Positions 20,580 to 28,758 of a stretch of 64,000 nucleotides of DNA are shown one piece after another. The stretch comes from an uncultured Alphaproteobacteria bacterium (GTDB lineage Bacteria; Pseudomonadota; Alphaproteobacteria; Micropepsales; Micropepsaceae), in assembly GCA_902826695.1 (NCBI GenBank), contig CADEFU010000004.1, positions 186,001 to 250,000 on the forward strand, read 5' to 3'. A program made the position numbers and the translations under genes. The notes under the pieces are model-generated. The model was not told the DNA's origin, did no database searches, and worked only from the letters and a program-made list of their open reading frames with translations. Numbering within the stretch: position 1 is the stretch's first letter; each line of letters starts with the position of its first letter.

Positions 20580-22437
20580 CGCCAGGCACCTCGCCTGCGA
20601 TGATAGCAGACGCCTCCGCCTGATGCCGCGCGATCGCGGCCAGAAAAACCCCGGAAAATGCCTTGAGTTTCGCGGCCCCAACCCCATGCACCTCGGCGAA
20701 TTCGTCAGGGGTCTGCGGTTTTCGCGCCGCCATGTCGATGAGCGACTTGTCAGAGAAGATCACGTAGGCCGCCACGTGGCGCTGCTTGGCGAGCCTGAGC
20801 CTGAGTTGTTTCAGCGTATCGAGCAGCGTTGTCTCGGCGTCCGTCAAAACACCAGCGGCAGCGGCAGCTTTCGTCTTCCGCTCCGACCGGCGAGGCTGCA
20901 CGGCTGGGCGGTGCCGGAACTGCGCTTCGCCGCGCAGCACGGCCCTACCCTGTTCGGCGATTTGAAGTCCACCGTAGCCGGCAATGTCGAGCGTCAAGAA
21001 ATTCGCAGCAACGAGCTGCCGGATCAGCTGCTGCCATTCCTCTCGCTTCAAGTGCTTTCCCGATCCATACGCGCCAAGCTTGTCGTGCCCCAGACGCTGA
21101 ACGCGCTCGTTCTGCGCTCCCATCAACACGTCAACGATGTGCACCGCGCCGAAGCGCGAACCCGTCGCGCGGATCGCCTCGATCGCAAGCTTTGCGTCGG
21201 CGGTCGCGTCGACGACTTCGCCCGGTGCCAGGCACGCGTCGCAGTTCCCGCAAGGCGCGGCCTTCTCGCCGAAGTAGCCAAGCAAGATCTGCCGCCGGCA
21301 CGAAGACGCCTCGCAATAGCCGATCAGCGCACCCAGGCGCTGGTGTTCCCGCCGCTTGCGATCCTCGCCCGCGTCTTCCTGATCGATGAACATGCGCCGC
21401 ATGCGGATGTCCGAGAGTCCGAACAACATGTGCGCCTCGGCCTTTGCGCCGTCGCGGCCCGCGCGTCCGAATTCCTGATAGTACGCCTCGACGCTGCCGG
21501 GCAGGTCAGCGTGCACCACAAAGCGCACGTCGGGCTTGTCGATGCCCATGCCGAACGCGATCGTCGCCGCCATCACGAGGCCGGGCTCCGTCATGAAAGC
21601 ATTCTGGTTCGCTTCCCGCGTGTCCTTATCCATCCCCGCGTGATAGGCGAGCGCCTTGATACCGCTTTCGGTGAGCAGCTCGGCCGCCTCCTCGGTACGT
21701 TTGCGCGACAAGCAATAGACGATCCCGCTCTGTCCCCGCCGCGCCTCGACATAAGACAGCACTTGCCGCTTCCACTCCCGCTTCGGTTCCACGGTGAGCG
21801 AGATGTTCGGCCGGTCGAACCCGAGCACGAACGTCTCGACATTGTCACCGAACAGTTGCCGCGCGATGTCGGCCCGCGTGAGTTCGTCGGCCGTCGCGGT
21901 CAGAGCCGCAATCGGAATATCGGGAAAGATCTCGCCCAATTGTTTCAGCGCTTCATACTCCGGCCGGAACGCGGGGCCCCATTGCGAGATGCAATGCGCC
22001 TCGTCGATTGCGATCAGCCGCACATCGAGCTTGGTGAGCGCGCCCAGCATCCGCTCCGTCATCAACCGCTCCGGCGCCATGTAGAGCAGGCGCGTCTTTC
22101 CGGCGGCCGCGCGCTGCCAAGCCTCGACGTTCTCCTCGCGCGTCTGGGACGAGTTGATCGCGTCGGCCGCAACGCCGGCGAGCCTCAGCGCCTGCACCTG
22201 GTCCGTCATCAAGGCGACCAGCGGCGAGACCACGACGGTAAGCCCGCCCATGACCAGTGCCGGCACCTGAAAGCAGAGTGACTTCCCCGAGCCCGTTGGC
22301 ATCACGGCAAGCACATTGCGCCCCTTAAGGAGCGCATCGATGACCAGCTCCTGGCCCGGCCGGAACCGGTCGTAGCCGAACACGTCCTTCAGGACCTGCC
22401 GCTTCGGCTCAAGCTCGGCGATTGCGGCAAGACTCAT
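20572..22437 (-). CDS. recQ: ATP-dependent DNA helicase RecQ
   Basis: A 3'-5' DNA helicase in recombination and replication-fork repair. From the ATG at 22437, nine bases after GGAGG, it has 621 residues; an in-frame ATG at 22503 would add 22. It shows the Walker A motif MPTGSGKSLCFQ, the DEAH box with IDEAHCISQWG, and helicase C motifs (GRAGRDG). The zinc-binding module ends in CGNCDACL, followed by the winged-helix RQC region and a C-terminal HRDC domain (LRLRLAKQRHVAAYVIFSD). A SOS-type promoter lies about 190 bases upstream. The downstream secreted-protein gene overlaps its end by eight bases. Confidence 0.97.
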   Translation of the reverse strand: MSLAAIAELEPKRQVLKDVFGYDRFRPGQELVIDALLKGRNVLAVMPTGSGKSLCFQVPALVMGGLTVVVSPLVALMTDQVQALRLAGVAADAINSSQTREENVEAWQRAAAGKTRLLYMAPERLMTERMLGALTKLDVRLIAIDEAHCISQWGPAFRPEYEALKQLGEIFPDIPIAALTATADELTRADIARQLFGDNVETFVLGFDRPNISLTVEPKREWKRQVLSYVEARRGQSGIVYCLSRKRTEEAAELLTESGIKALAYHAGMDKDTREANQNAFMTEPGLVMAATIAFGMGIDKPDVRFVVHADLPGSVEAYYQEFGRAGRDGAKAEAHMLFGLSDIRMRRMFIDQEDAGEDRKRREHQRLGALIGYCEASSCRRQILLGYFGEKAAPCGNCDACLAPGEVVDATADAKLAIEAIRATGSRFGAVHIVDVLMGAQNERVQRLGHDKLGAYGSGKHLKREEWQQLIRQLVAANFLTLDIAGYGGLQIAEQGRAVLRGEAQFRHRPAVQPRRSERKTKAAAAAGVLTDAETTLLDTLKQLRLRLAKQRHVAAYVIFSDKSLIDMAARKPQTPDEFAEVHGVGAAKLKAFSGVFLAAIARHQAEASAIIAGEVPGDD

Positions 22438-22630
22438 CGAAGGCGCCCTCCGGACCGGCGCATCAGGGGGGATACCGGTCGGAATCTGAGCGAACAACCC
22501 CATGTACCCTGAACTTAGGTGGAGAAACCGCCAGAAATGCGGGCCAAATCCCGTTTGCCCCTACCCCCGATACCCGTGGGCACCGCATGTACCTCTGGGA
22601 TCGTAGAAAAGTCAGTTTCTGCAGCGACTC

Positions 22631-22659
22631 AGTGTAGAACAAAAGACGAACAAGTGCAA
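22631..22659 (-). promoter_or_regulatory. Candidate SOS-controlled promoter reading toward recQ
   Basis: On the minus strand, TTGCAC (22659-22654) and TACACT (22636-22631) are exactly 17 bases apart, and that spacer is mostly a LexA-type direct repeat. The predicted start of transcription is near 22624, giving a leader of about 120-190 bases before recQ. The hexamers are only partial matches (3 and 4 of 6), so the case rests on the spacing together with the LexA box. Confidence 0.5.
22637..22651. promoter_or_regulatory. LexA (SOS) box, GAAC-N7-GAAC
   Basis: GAAC at 22637-22640 and GAAC at 22648-22651 are seven bases apart (GTTC-N7-GTTC on the other strand, with a T-rich spacer). This is the direct-repeat LexA site described for alphaproteobacteria. 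It is the only such site I noticed, although I could not scan every base computationally. Confidence 0.6.
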
Positions 22660-22669
22660 GAAGCACTTG
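22651..22669. repeat. Perfect 7-bp inverted repeat beside the LexA box
   Basis: CAAGTGC (22651-22657) and GCACTTG (22663-22669) flank a five-base loop. It touches the last base of the LexA box and covers the -35 element of the minus-strand promoter, so it may be a second operator or a leader hairpin for the plus-strand transcript. Confidence 0.4.
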
Positions 22670-22671
22670 GC

Positions 22672-22699
22672 TTGCAGTACCCCATGCGAAAGACACAAT
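22672..22699 (+). promoter_or_regulatory. Candidate promoter for the 22743 gene
   Basis: TTGCAG (22672-22677) and CACAAT (22694-22699) are 16 bases apart, each 4 of 6 to consensus. The predicted start lies near 22706, giving a short leader before the ATG at 22743. It is divergent from the recQ promoter. Confidence 0.35.
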
Positions 22700-22742
22700 C
22701 GCAGCCCAAGCTCGGGCCGCTCCGAAATCGCTTCGAGGTCCA

Positions 22743-23390
22743 ATGCCCATACGCACCTTGGCGCTCATTCTCTTGCTTACGCTCGGCACCGCGTCGGCCG
22801 ACGACTGGCCGTCGCCACAAACGCGGGAAGTCTTCAGCGCATCGCGCGACCACTTCGTACGGATCGTACCCGGCACCAGTTGGGGCGATCTGCGCGGCTT
22901 CCAGGGTGCGAGCCGGGGTGCGTATGCGACCGCCGAGTTCTTTCGGCGCGACAGCGACGGCGGCTACCGCTCGACCGCGCGCACCACACTGCTCAACCCC
23001 GTCGCGCCCGTGGAGTTCATGGTCGCGAACGACGGCCGCCTCGTCACGCTCGATAACTGGCACAACAGAGGCTACGGCACCGCCGTCGCCATCTACGGCG
23101 CGGATGGCAAGCTGGTGAAAGCTTACACGCTCGCCGACATTTTCAGCGCGGAAGAGATTCAAGCCTTCCCGCACAGCGTCTCATCGATCGACTGGCACGA
23201 CGGCCCCGCCTACATCAACAAGGACGAGAAGACGTTCTATTTGATGATCAAGAGCGGCGATGACCTCGTCATCGGCCTCGAAAGCGGCAACTTCGCCTAC
23301 TGCCGCACACGCGGGGCATCGTATCTGTGCCGCGACGGCAATGACGCAAGCCGATGGGGTGCGTACGGCGAGATGGCGCCAACGCGGTAA
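22743..23390 (+). CDS. Secreted protein of unknown function
   Basis: A 215-residue exported protein I do not recognise. The signal peptide is at 1-19 (LALILLLTLGTASADDW), and GAGG precedes the ATG by five bases. The body has a repetitive beta-rich look, with blocks such as FMVANDGRLVTLDNWHNRGY, VAIYGADGKLVKAYTLAD and TFYLMIKSGDDLVIGLESG, reminiscent of beta-propeller blades but too short for a full propeller. Two Cys near the C-terminus (FAYCRTRGASYLCRDG) could form a disulfide. It is divergent from recQ across a region with a LexA-type box. Whether it is DNA-damage-regulated is open. Confidence 0.7.
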   Translation: MPIRTLALILLLTLGTASADDWPSPQTREVFSASRDHFVRIVPGTSWGDLRGFQGASRGAYATAEFFRRDSDGGYRSTARTTLLNPVAPVEFMVANDGRLVTLDNWHNRGYGTAVAIYGADGKLVKAYTLADIFSAEEIQAFPHSVSSIDWHDGPAYINKDEKTFYLMIKSGDDLVIGLESGNFAYCRTRGASYLCRDGNDASRWGAYGEMAPTR

Positions 23391-23482
23391 GTGCCGAATC
23401 TCGGAAATCCGCTCTCCGCGGTACAGACTTTACTTCCGCTTTGATGATCCATCGCCGTCAACCCAACCTAATCCTCGTTTGG

Positions 23483-24697
23483 CTAGCGTGAGGCAGTGTG
23501 GCGCTCGCTCGCGAGTAACGCCCGCGCCGCGGCTACCGCCGTCGCAAACGTCGCCTGCAGCAGGTACCCGCCCGTCGGCGCCTCCCAATCGAGCATTTCG
23601 CCGACCGCATAGACGTTCGGCATCGCCTTGAGCATCAAGTTTTCGTCGACCGCATCTAGCGCGACGCCACCGGCGGTTGAGATCGCGCGGTCGATCGGCG
23701 CTGTGCCGGTGAGCGTGATTGGGGCGCCCTTGATGTGCCGCGCAAGTGTGGGCGCATCCAAACTCAAATCCTTCCCGTGCGTCTCGCGCAGCAAATTCAC
23801 CGCCACTGGCGCGAGCGCGAGTGTTTTGCGCAAGAAGTTCGCCACCGTTTCGCTTCCGCGCGGCCGCGCAAGCTTTGCCAGCACGTCGGCATGACTCAGA
23901 TCCGGGCGCAAATCGACCATCAACGTCGCGTGACCCGTGTGGTCGAGCGCACTGCGCAACGCCGACGACAGCGCATAGACCGCGCCGCCTTCGATACCCG
24001 CGCGCGTGATGAGCGCCTCACCCCGCACGGTCTCGCCATGGAACGAGAGCGCGATGTTCTTGAGTGGCGTACCTTCGAAGCGGTCGCGAAACGTCTCGCT
24101 CCACGCGGCTGTGAAGCCGCAATTGGCGGGCCTAAGCGGCGTGACTGCGACGCCGCGCGCACGCAGGACATCCACCCACGTGCCCGTCGACCCCAACTTC
24201 GGCCAGCTGGCGCCGCCGAGCGCAAGGATCGTTGCGTCGGCCGTCACGTGCACGGTCTCGCCGCTCTGCGCAAACAGCAAACGGCCGTGCTCGTCCCAAC
24301 CATGCCACTCATGCCGCGGCTTGATCACGACGCCTTGGCGTTCAAGCCGCGTCAGCCAAGCGCGCAACAACGGCGATGCCTTCATCGCCTTCGGGAAGAC
24401 GCGTCCGCTCGTGCCGACGAATGTCGGCTGGCCAAGGCCCTCGGCCCACGCGATGAGCGCGCTCGGCGCGAAGGCCTCTAAGATTGGCTTTAAACGCGGC
24501 GCGGCCGCGCCGTAGCGGGCCACGAACCGCTCGAACGGCTCGGAATGTGTGAGGTTCAGCCCGCCGCGTCCGGCGATCAACAGCTTGCGTGCCACCGACG
24601 GCATGCGGTCGTACACAGTTACGTCCGCGCCCGCCGCGCTCAGCACCTCTGCCGCCATCAGGCCTCCCGGGCCCGCCCCAATGATGGCGACCTTCAT
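23483..24697 (-). CDS. FAD/NAD(P)-binding flavoprotein of the HI0933/BaiN group (TIGR03862-like)
   Basis: A 404-residue Rossmann-fold flavoprotein. The dinucleotide-binding N-terminus VAIIGAGPGGLMAAEVLSAAG begins at residue 3. The HI0933-family signature RKLLIAGRGGLNLTHSEP follows, then WPKLGSTGTWVDVLRARGV, and the C-terminal VYAVGEMLDWEAPTGGYLLQ that closes the FAD site. Members are uncharacterised oxidoreductases; BaiN relatives reduce steroid-like bile-acid intermediates, but that does not transfer here. It lies three bases after the thioesterase gene and is probably co-transcribed with it. Confidence 0.85.
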   Translation of the reverse strand: MKVAIIGAGPGGLMAAEVLSAAGADVTVYDRMPSVARKLLIAGRGGLNLTHSEPFERFVARYGAAAPRLKPILEAFAPSALIAWAEGLGQPTFVGTSGRVFPKAMKASPLLRAWLTRLERQGVVIKPRHEWHGWDEHGRLLFAQSGETVHVTADATILALGGASWPKLGSTGTWVDVLRARGVAVTPLRPANCGFTAAWSETFRDRFEGTPLKNIALSFHGETVRGEALITRAGIEGGAVYALSSALRSALDHTGHATLMVDLRPDLSHADVLAKLARPRGSETVANFLRKTLALAPVAVNLLRETHGKDLSLDAPTLARHIKGAPITLTGTAPIDRAISTAGGVALDAVDENLMLKAMPNVYAVGEMLDWEAPTGGYLLQATFATAVAAARALLASERHTASR

Positions 24698-24700
24698 CCG

Positions 24701-25510
24701 CTACTCTTTGTACCAGACGACCTGCGTGCTCGTCGCCAGAAGTCGCCCGTCTTTGCCCCACAGGTGCGCGATCTGATCGGCGAACCCGTCGGCAAAGAGG
24801 TGCGCATCAGCGGTGCAGAGCATCGGGTGCGTGCCTTGGGCGCGCATCGCCTCCTCGTTCCCGTGGAAGAACGTCGTCAGTGTGATCGTGCCGGTCGGCA
24901 CGAACTTCCCGCGCGCCAAGAACGCGCGGATGATGAACGCGTCGCTCATGCTCGCGAGCGAAAGATAGTCGAGCGGCCGCTCCGGCCGATCCCGCATCCA
25001 TAACTGCGAGCGCGCGGAGCGGATGTCACCGTCCTCGCGTGGTGTCATGAAGTCCGGTTCACCTTCCGCAAAGCGCATCTCGTACTGGCTTGTCCAACCG
25101 CCGGGCTTGAAGCCCGAGAACACCGGCACTTGCTCCGGCGGGAGCATCTTCGGCATCTCCGCGGGATGATGCGACCACACAGCACGCCGATGCCCGCAGA
25201 CGACGCTCGCCGTCGCCGCAACGGTTTCGCCCTGGCGAAGCTCAACGTTCCAGTGCTGCGTGGACTTGCCGGTGCGCTTCTCCGCAACCGCGATCTCAAA
25301 AGTCCCGTCGTTGATCGCCGCGCAGTAATTTACGGTCAGCGCGACCGGCACGCCCTGCCGTCGCGGATCGTCGAGGACCGCGCGCAACAGCACGGCTGCG
25401 GTGAAGCCGCCGAAGGTGCCGTTGAAGTTTGAGTAGTATGTGCTCGCTCGCCCCGCGAGCCGATCGGCGCTGAGGCGTTCGAGTGTCGTGTCTTTGTCGA
25501 GCGGATGCAT
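24701..25510 (-). CDS. Acyl-CoA thioesterase-like protein (double hotdog)
   Basis: A 269-residue protein of the TesB-like 4HBT_3 thioesterase group. The N-terminal hotdog has STYYSNFNGTFGGFTAAVLL and VNYCAAINDGTFEIAVAE; the C-terminal one has PLDYLSLASMSDAFIIRAF and THPMLCTADAHLFADGFAD. Such enzymes cleave acyl-CoA esters; chain length cannot be read from sequence. The start at 25510 (MHPLDKDTTLERL) is preferred over a longer reading of basic, antisense-like sequence. It is 37 bases downstream of the sortase gene and three upstream of the flavoprotein gene. Confidence 0.8.
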   Translation of the reverse strand: MHPLDKDTTLERLSADRLAGRASTYYSNFNGTFGGFTAAVLLRAVLDDPRRQGVPVALTVNYCAAINDGTFEIAVAEKRTGKSTQHWNVELRQGETVAATASVVCGHRRAVWSHHPAEMPKMLPPEQVPVFSGFKPGGWTSQYEMRFAEGEPDFMTPREDGDIRSARSQLWMRDRPERPLDYLSLASMSDAFIIRAFLARGKFVPTGTITLTTFFHGNEEAMRAQGTHPMLCTADAHLFADGFADQIAHLWGKDGRLLATSTQVVWYKE

Positions 25511-25547
25511 GGGCGCGCGAATAAGCACGGATCGCGCGCTCTGTCGA

Positions 25548-26315
25548 TTACTTCGCCTCCGCGAAGACGACGTAACGTAACGGCCCGCGCTCGACCGCGT
25601 CGAAAGGATAGCAGGTGACAAGCGCGAGTCGCTGGGTCTTTGCCTTTGTCGCGATGCCCGATGCGCCCGCATGCACGATGGTCGAGCCGGTCATGCGGTA
25701 GCGCACTGTCTTGCGCTCCGGCGTTTCGATCACGATCTCGTCGCCAACCTTCAGGTGCTTGATGAAGCTGAAATGCGTATCGCGGTGCCCGCCGATCACG
25801 CTTACCCCGGCCGCACCCGGCTTCGGCGACGCCGCCACATGCGCAGGCCCGAACGCCATCGCCTCGCCTCCTGCTTCTTGCAGCACGATCGCGGTCTCGT
25901 TCAGCGTTGGAAACGAGATCCGTGCGAGAGGCCACGTATCCGCCCAGCTCCAAGCCTTCGTCGGCTTGCCGGTCGCAAGCGTCGTCTCCCAAGCGCGATC
26001 GAGCAACACCTGCGCGAGCACGGCCTTGGCTTGGATAAGCAATGCGTGACCGAGAAAATAGCAGCCGACCAAGATCATCGCCGCCGCGAGGATCTTTGTG
26101 GCGTACGCACCCAGTCGATCAAGCTTGAAAGTACGTGAAACGCCAGGCAGGCCAAGCCGCTCTGCCTGCTCGGCGAAGCCTCCTCGCGCGAAGCGCGCAA
26201 CGCTGGCGCTTCGCGCCGCCGAAGCGCCATACCAGCTGGCGTGCATGGCTTGGCGTGCTTGGCGTTCCAATCTGTCTTCGTCTTCCATCTGCAGTATTTC
26301 GGCGGGCGCTAGCAT
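25548..26315 (-). CDS. Class GN sortase
   Basis: A sortase transpeptidase of the Gram-negative class GN (TIGR03784-like), expected to cut a C-terminal sorting signal of one dedicated partner at the inner membrane. The 255 residues comprise an unusual 70-residue, charged N-terminal cytoplasmic part, a membrane helix at about 73-92, and an outward-facing sortase domain. The catalytic triad is visible as H177 (GGHRDTHF), C235 (LVTCYPF) and R247 (GPLRYVV). The VIT/VWA gene directly upstream encodes its likely only substrate. The spacing of 62 bases holds a strong hairpin, and GGGAG precedes the start. Confidence 0.92.
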   Translation of the reverse strand: MLAPAEILQMEDEDRLERQARQAMHASWYGASAARSASVARFARGGFAEQAERLGLPGVSRTFKLDRLGAYATKILAAAMILVGCYFLGHALLIQAKAVLAQVLLDRAWETTLATGKPTKAWSWADTWPLARISFPTLNETAIVLQEAGGEAMAFGPAHVAASPKPGAAGVSVIGGHRDTHFSFIKHLKVGDEIVIETPERKTVRYRMTGSTIVHAGASGIATKAKTQRLALVTCYPFDAVERGPLRYVVFAEAK

Positions 26316-26336
26316 CGTCGTTCTCCCGTTGGTGGT

Positions 26337-26368
26337 CCCCTCCCCCGCTTGGTAGAGCGAAGGAGGGG
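26337..26368 (-). promoter_or_regulatory. Stem-loop between the sortase substrate and sortase genes
   Basis: CCCCTCC (26337-26343) pairs with GGAGGGG (26362-26368). After a 2x2 mismatch, CGCT (26346-26349) pairs with AGCG (26356-26359) around a six-base loop. It starts nine bases past the substrate stop and ends about 20 before the sortase start. No T-tract follows, so it is more likely a partial terminator or an mRNA-stability element tuning the enzyme-to-substrate ratio. Confidence 0.45.
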
Positions 26369-26377
26369 TAATGGTGC

Positions 26378-28609
26378 TCAGGCCTTCTGTTTGCGTGGCG
26401 TGAGGAGGAGCATCACGCCCGAGGAGAGGAACAGAAGGCCGATCACCAACTTCAGCACGGTGCCCGCGTCGCCCTGGGGAAGCGCTACGCCGTCGCCGTC
26501 CTTCGCGGTCACGGCCTTGTCGGAGCCTGCGAGCTTCTTGAGCAGTTCCTGATCGACCGACGCCTTGATCAGCGGGTTCGACGGGTCTTCACCGAAGACT
26601 TTCTCGAAGTTCCAACCGTGCGGCAGGTTCGTCGGCATCTCATGGCTGCTGAGCATTTCCCCGACCGGACGGCTCGGCGTCACGTCGACCGCAACAAGGC
26701 TCGTCAACCGCGACACCAGATGATGGTCGAGCGCCACCTTCAGCACCGCCACATCGATGTCGCCCTCGTTCGCGCCTTTGTAGCGCGTCGACTCGATCGA
26801 CGTGATCTTCGAGCGCGCCCACAACTTCGACACGCCCGAACCTTCGACGGCCGTCGCAAGATCGAGGGTCGTTGCCCACGGCGTCGTGCCCATGCGGCCG
26901 GTGATGTTCACCTTGCCCGACTGCGAGCCCGTCACCGCGGTCAGCACCACCGGCTCACCCGCATAGAGATCCGGTATCGGGTTCGGCGAGGTCTCAAGCT
27001 TCACGCCGTCGGCCACGCGCAAGTCCGTCATCACGGGCGTTTCGAGCTTGTTGAAGAGCTCGGCCATCCGCGCGACGACTTCCGACTCCGACCCGATATG
27101 CGTGAACGTCCCGCGGCCCTGTGCCGCGATGTGCTCCATCAGGTAAGAGTTCGGCGCCGAACCGATGCCGACCGTGAACAGACGCGAACGGCCCAGCGAC
27201 TTGCCGATTTCCTGCAACACCTGGTCTTCGTTGCCCACGGCGCCGTCGGTCAGGAAGATCACCTGCCGCAAGCGCGAAGCGTCTGTCGGCGTCAGATCGG
27301 AAAGCGCGGCCTGGAGTGCAGCGTAAATCTCGGTGCCGCCGTTCGCGTCAAGCCCGCTGACGAAGTTCGCCGCAACCTTCAGGTTCGTCTCGTTTGCCGG
27401 AACGGCCGACTTGAAGAGCACGTCGAACGTGTCGTCGAAACGAATGACGTTGAACTTGTCTTCCGGCTTCAGCTTCGTCAGCCCGAGCAGCAACGCTGCC
27501 TTCGCCTGCCGCATGGATTCGCCGGCCATCGAGCCGGAATTGTCGATCACGAAGATCGCTTCGCGCGGCTGACGCACCTTCGCGGTGCTTGCCGGGGGAA
27601 CGATCATCGCGAGGTAGTAGTTGTCCGCCCCGATCGTCTCACGGAACAACGTTGCCTGCGGCATCGCGTTCGCCGCAACTTTCCAGTTCAAGACGAAGTC
27701 GCGATCGGCCGGCACGTTTCCGTCGATCGTGACCGTCGCCGACTGCGCATCCGGACGCTCGATCTTCGCCTGATGGAACTGGCTCTCAACCACCGCCAAC
27801 GATACGCCAGACTTCAACTTCACGCTCAGCGACACCGGATTGATCTTCCCGAATTTCGGGTGGATCACCGGCGGCGTGATCTTGTGCGCGTCTTTCACGA
27901 CAGTCGGCGTCGCGACGATCACGCTCTCGTCCGTGTAGGCGACCAGAAGCGGTTCGCCGCTCGGCGCGATGTAACGCGGGCCCACGACGAGCGGCACGCG
28001 CAGCTGGAACTTGTCGCCGTCGAGCTTGACGGCTTCCTGATATTCGAACTGCACCACGACCGTTTCGCGTGGCCCGATATTCGCGACAGAGTTCGTGAAC
28101 ATGTTCGGCCGCTGCTGTTCGATCAGCGTCGCCTTGTAGCCCTCGGCCGCCGCCTTTTCGTAAATCTGGCGCGCCTCGACGCGCTCCTTGACCTTGCCTT
28201 CCAGGAACTTGTCGCCAACCTGCATCTTCAGCGTGTCGACCGCTGCGTTCTGGGGCAGTGGGTAAACGTAGATGCCTTCGACCCATTTGTCGGACGGGTT
28301 TTCGAAGCGTTGGGTGATGACGGCCCGCGCAGTCGGCCCGGTGACGGTGATGGAGACATCGGTCTTGAGGCGCGGCGCCTCCAAGAACTTGCCGCCTTCG
28401 GTCGTCTTCAGAAGCAGCGCACCGGTGTGCATGTCGTCGGGGGTGACGAGCACGGCCGGTTCCGGCTGAACTTGCGGCGCCGGTTGCGCGAAACTGGCGG
28501 GTCCAACCGCGATGGTGGTTAAGGTAGCCGCGCTTGCGATCAAGCTTGCGCGCAACAAAACGCCCGGCGAGCCCCAAGGCCCCCCGCGCGAGAGCAGATA
28601 CGGTTTCAT
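26378..28609 (-). CDS. VIT and von Willebrand A domain protein, class GN sortase substrate
   Basis: A 743-residue surface or periplasmic protein of the 'marine proteobacterial sortase target' family (TIGR03788-like). From the ATG at 28609, preceded by GAGGG, it has a long signal sequence to about residue 40. A VIT domain (LKTDVSITVTGPTARAVITQ, KWVEGIYVYPLP) follows, then a VWA domain with the MIDAS motif VIDNSGSMAG. At the C-terminus are a spacer, a membrane helix and a basic tail (TPRKQKA). The expected LPxT-type signal is replaced by LPQGD at 710-714 before the helix. The sortase follows on the same transcript. An AraC regulator lies 149 bases upstream. Confidence 0.92.
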   Translation of the reverse strand: MKPYLLSRGGPWGSPGVLLRASLIASAATLTTIAVGPASFAQPAPQVQPEPAVLVTPDDMHTGALLLKTTEGGKFLEAPRLKTDVSITVTGPTARAVITQRFENPSDKWVEGIYVYPLPQNAAVDTLKMQVGDKFLEGKVKERVEARQIYEKAAAEGYKATLIEQQRPNMFTNSVANIGPRETVVVQFEYQEAVKLDGDKFQLRVPLVVGPRYIAPSGEPLLVAYTDESVIVATPTVVKDAHKITPPVIHPKFGKINPVSLSVKLKSGVSLAVVESQFHQAKIERPDAQSATVTIDGNVPADRDFVLNWKVAANAMPQATLFRETIGADNYYLAMIVPPASTAKVRQPREAIFVIDNSGSMAGESMRQAKAALLLGLTKLKPEDKFNVIRFDDTFDVLFKSAVPANETNLKVAANFVSGLDANGGTEIYAALQAALSDLTPTDASRLRQVIFLTDGAVGNEDQVLQEIGKSLGRSRLFTVGIGSAPNSYLMEHIAAQGRGTFTHIGSESEVVARMAELFNKLETPVMTDLRVADGVKLETSPNPIPDLYAGEPVVLTAVTGSQSGKVNITGRMGTTPWATTLDLATAVEGSGVSKLWARSKITSIESTRYKGANEGDIDVAVLKVALDHHLVSRLTSLVAVDVTPSRPVGEMLSSHEMPTNLPHGWNFEKVFGEDPSNPLIKASVDQELLKKLAGSDKAVTAKDGDGVALPQGDAGTVLKLVIGLLFLSSGVMLLLTPRKQKA

Positions 28610-28758
28610 GGTGAAATCCCTCAAGCTGGCGGGTGGTCCAACTCCCGCCTGCGAAGATGAGAAGTGCGCGCCGATAACGTCGCGATTACGCTGCGATTTT
28701 GACGTTGTTGCAGCGATTGCGGCTTATGCGTGGCGCGCTGCGGCACCCATCACTTGCG

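Noticed and set aside
20563-22281. 572-codon plus-strand frame opposite recQ
   Set aside because: Antisense shadow of recQ with no recognisable motif; recQ has all its helicase motifs.
22463-23174. Minus-strand frames across the recQ upstream region
   Set aside because: They cross the promoter and LexA box and lie antisense to the 22743 gene, with no ribosome-binding site.
26618-28522. 634-codon open frame on the plus strand opposite the sortase substrate gene
   Set aside because: Arg/His/Asp-rich composition with no domain. It is the antisense shadow of a well-supported gene.
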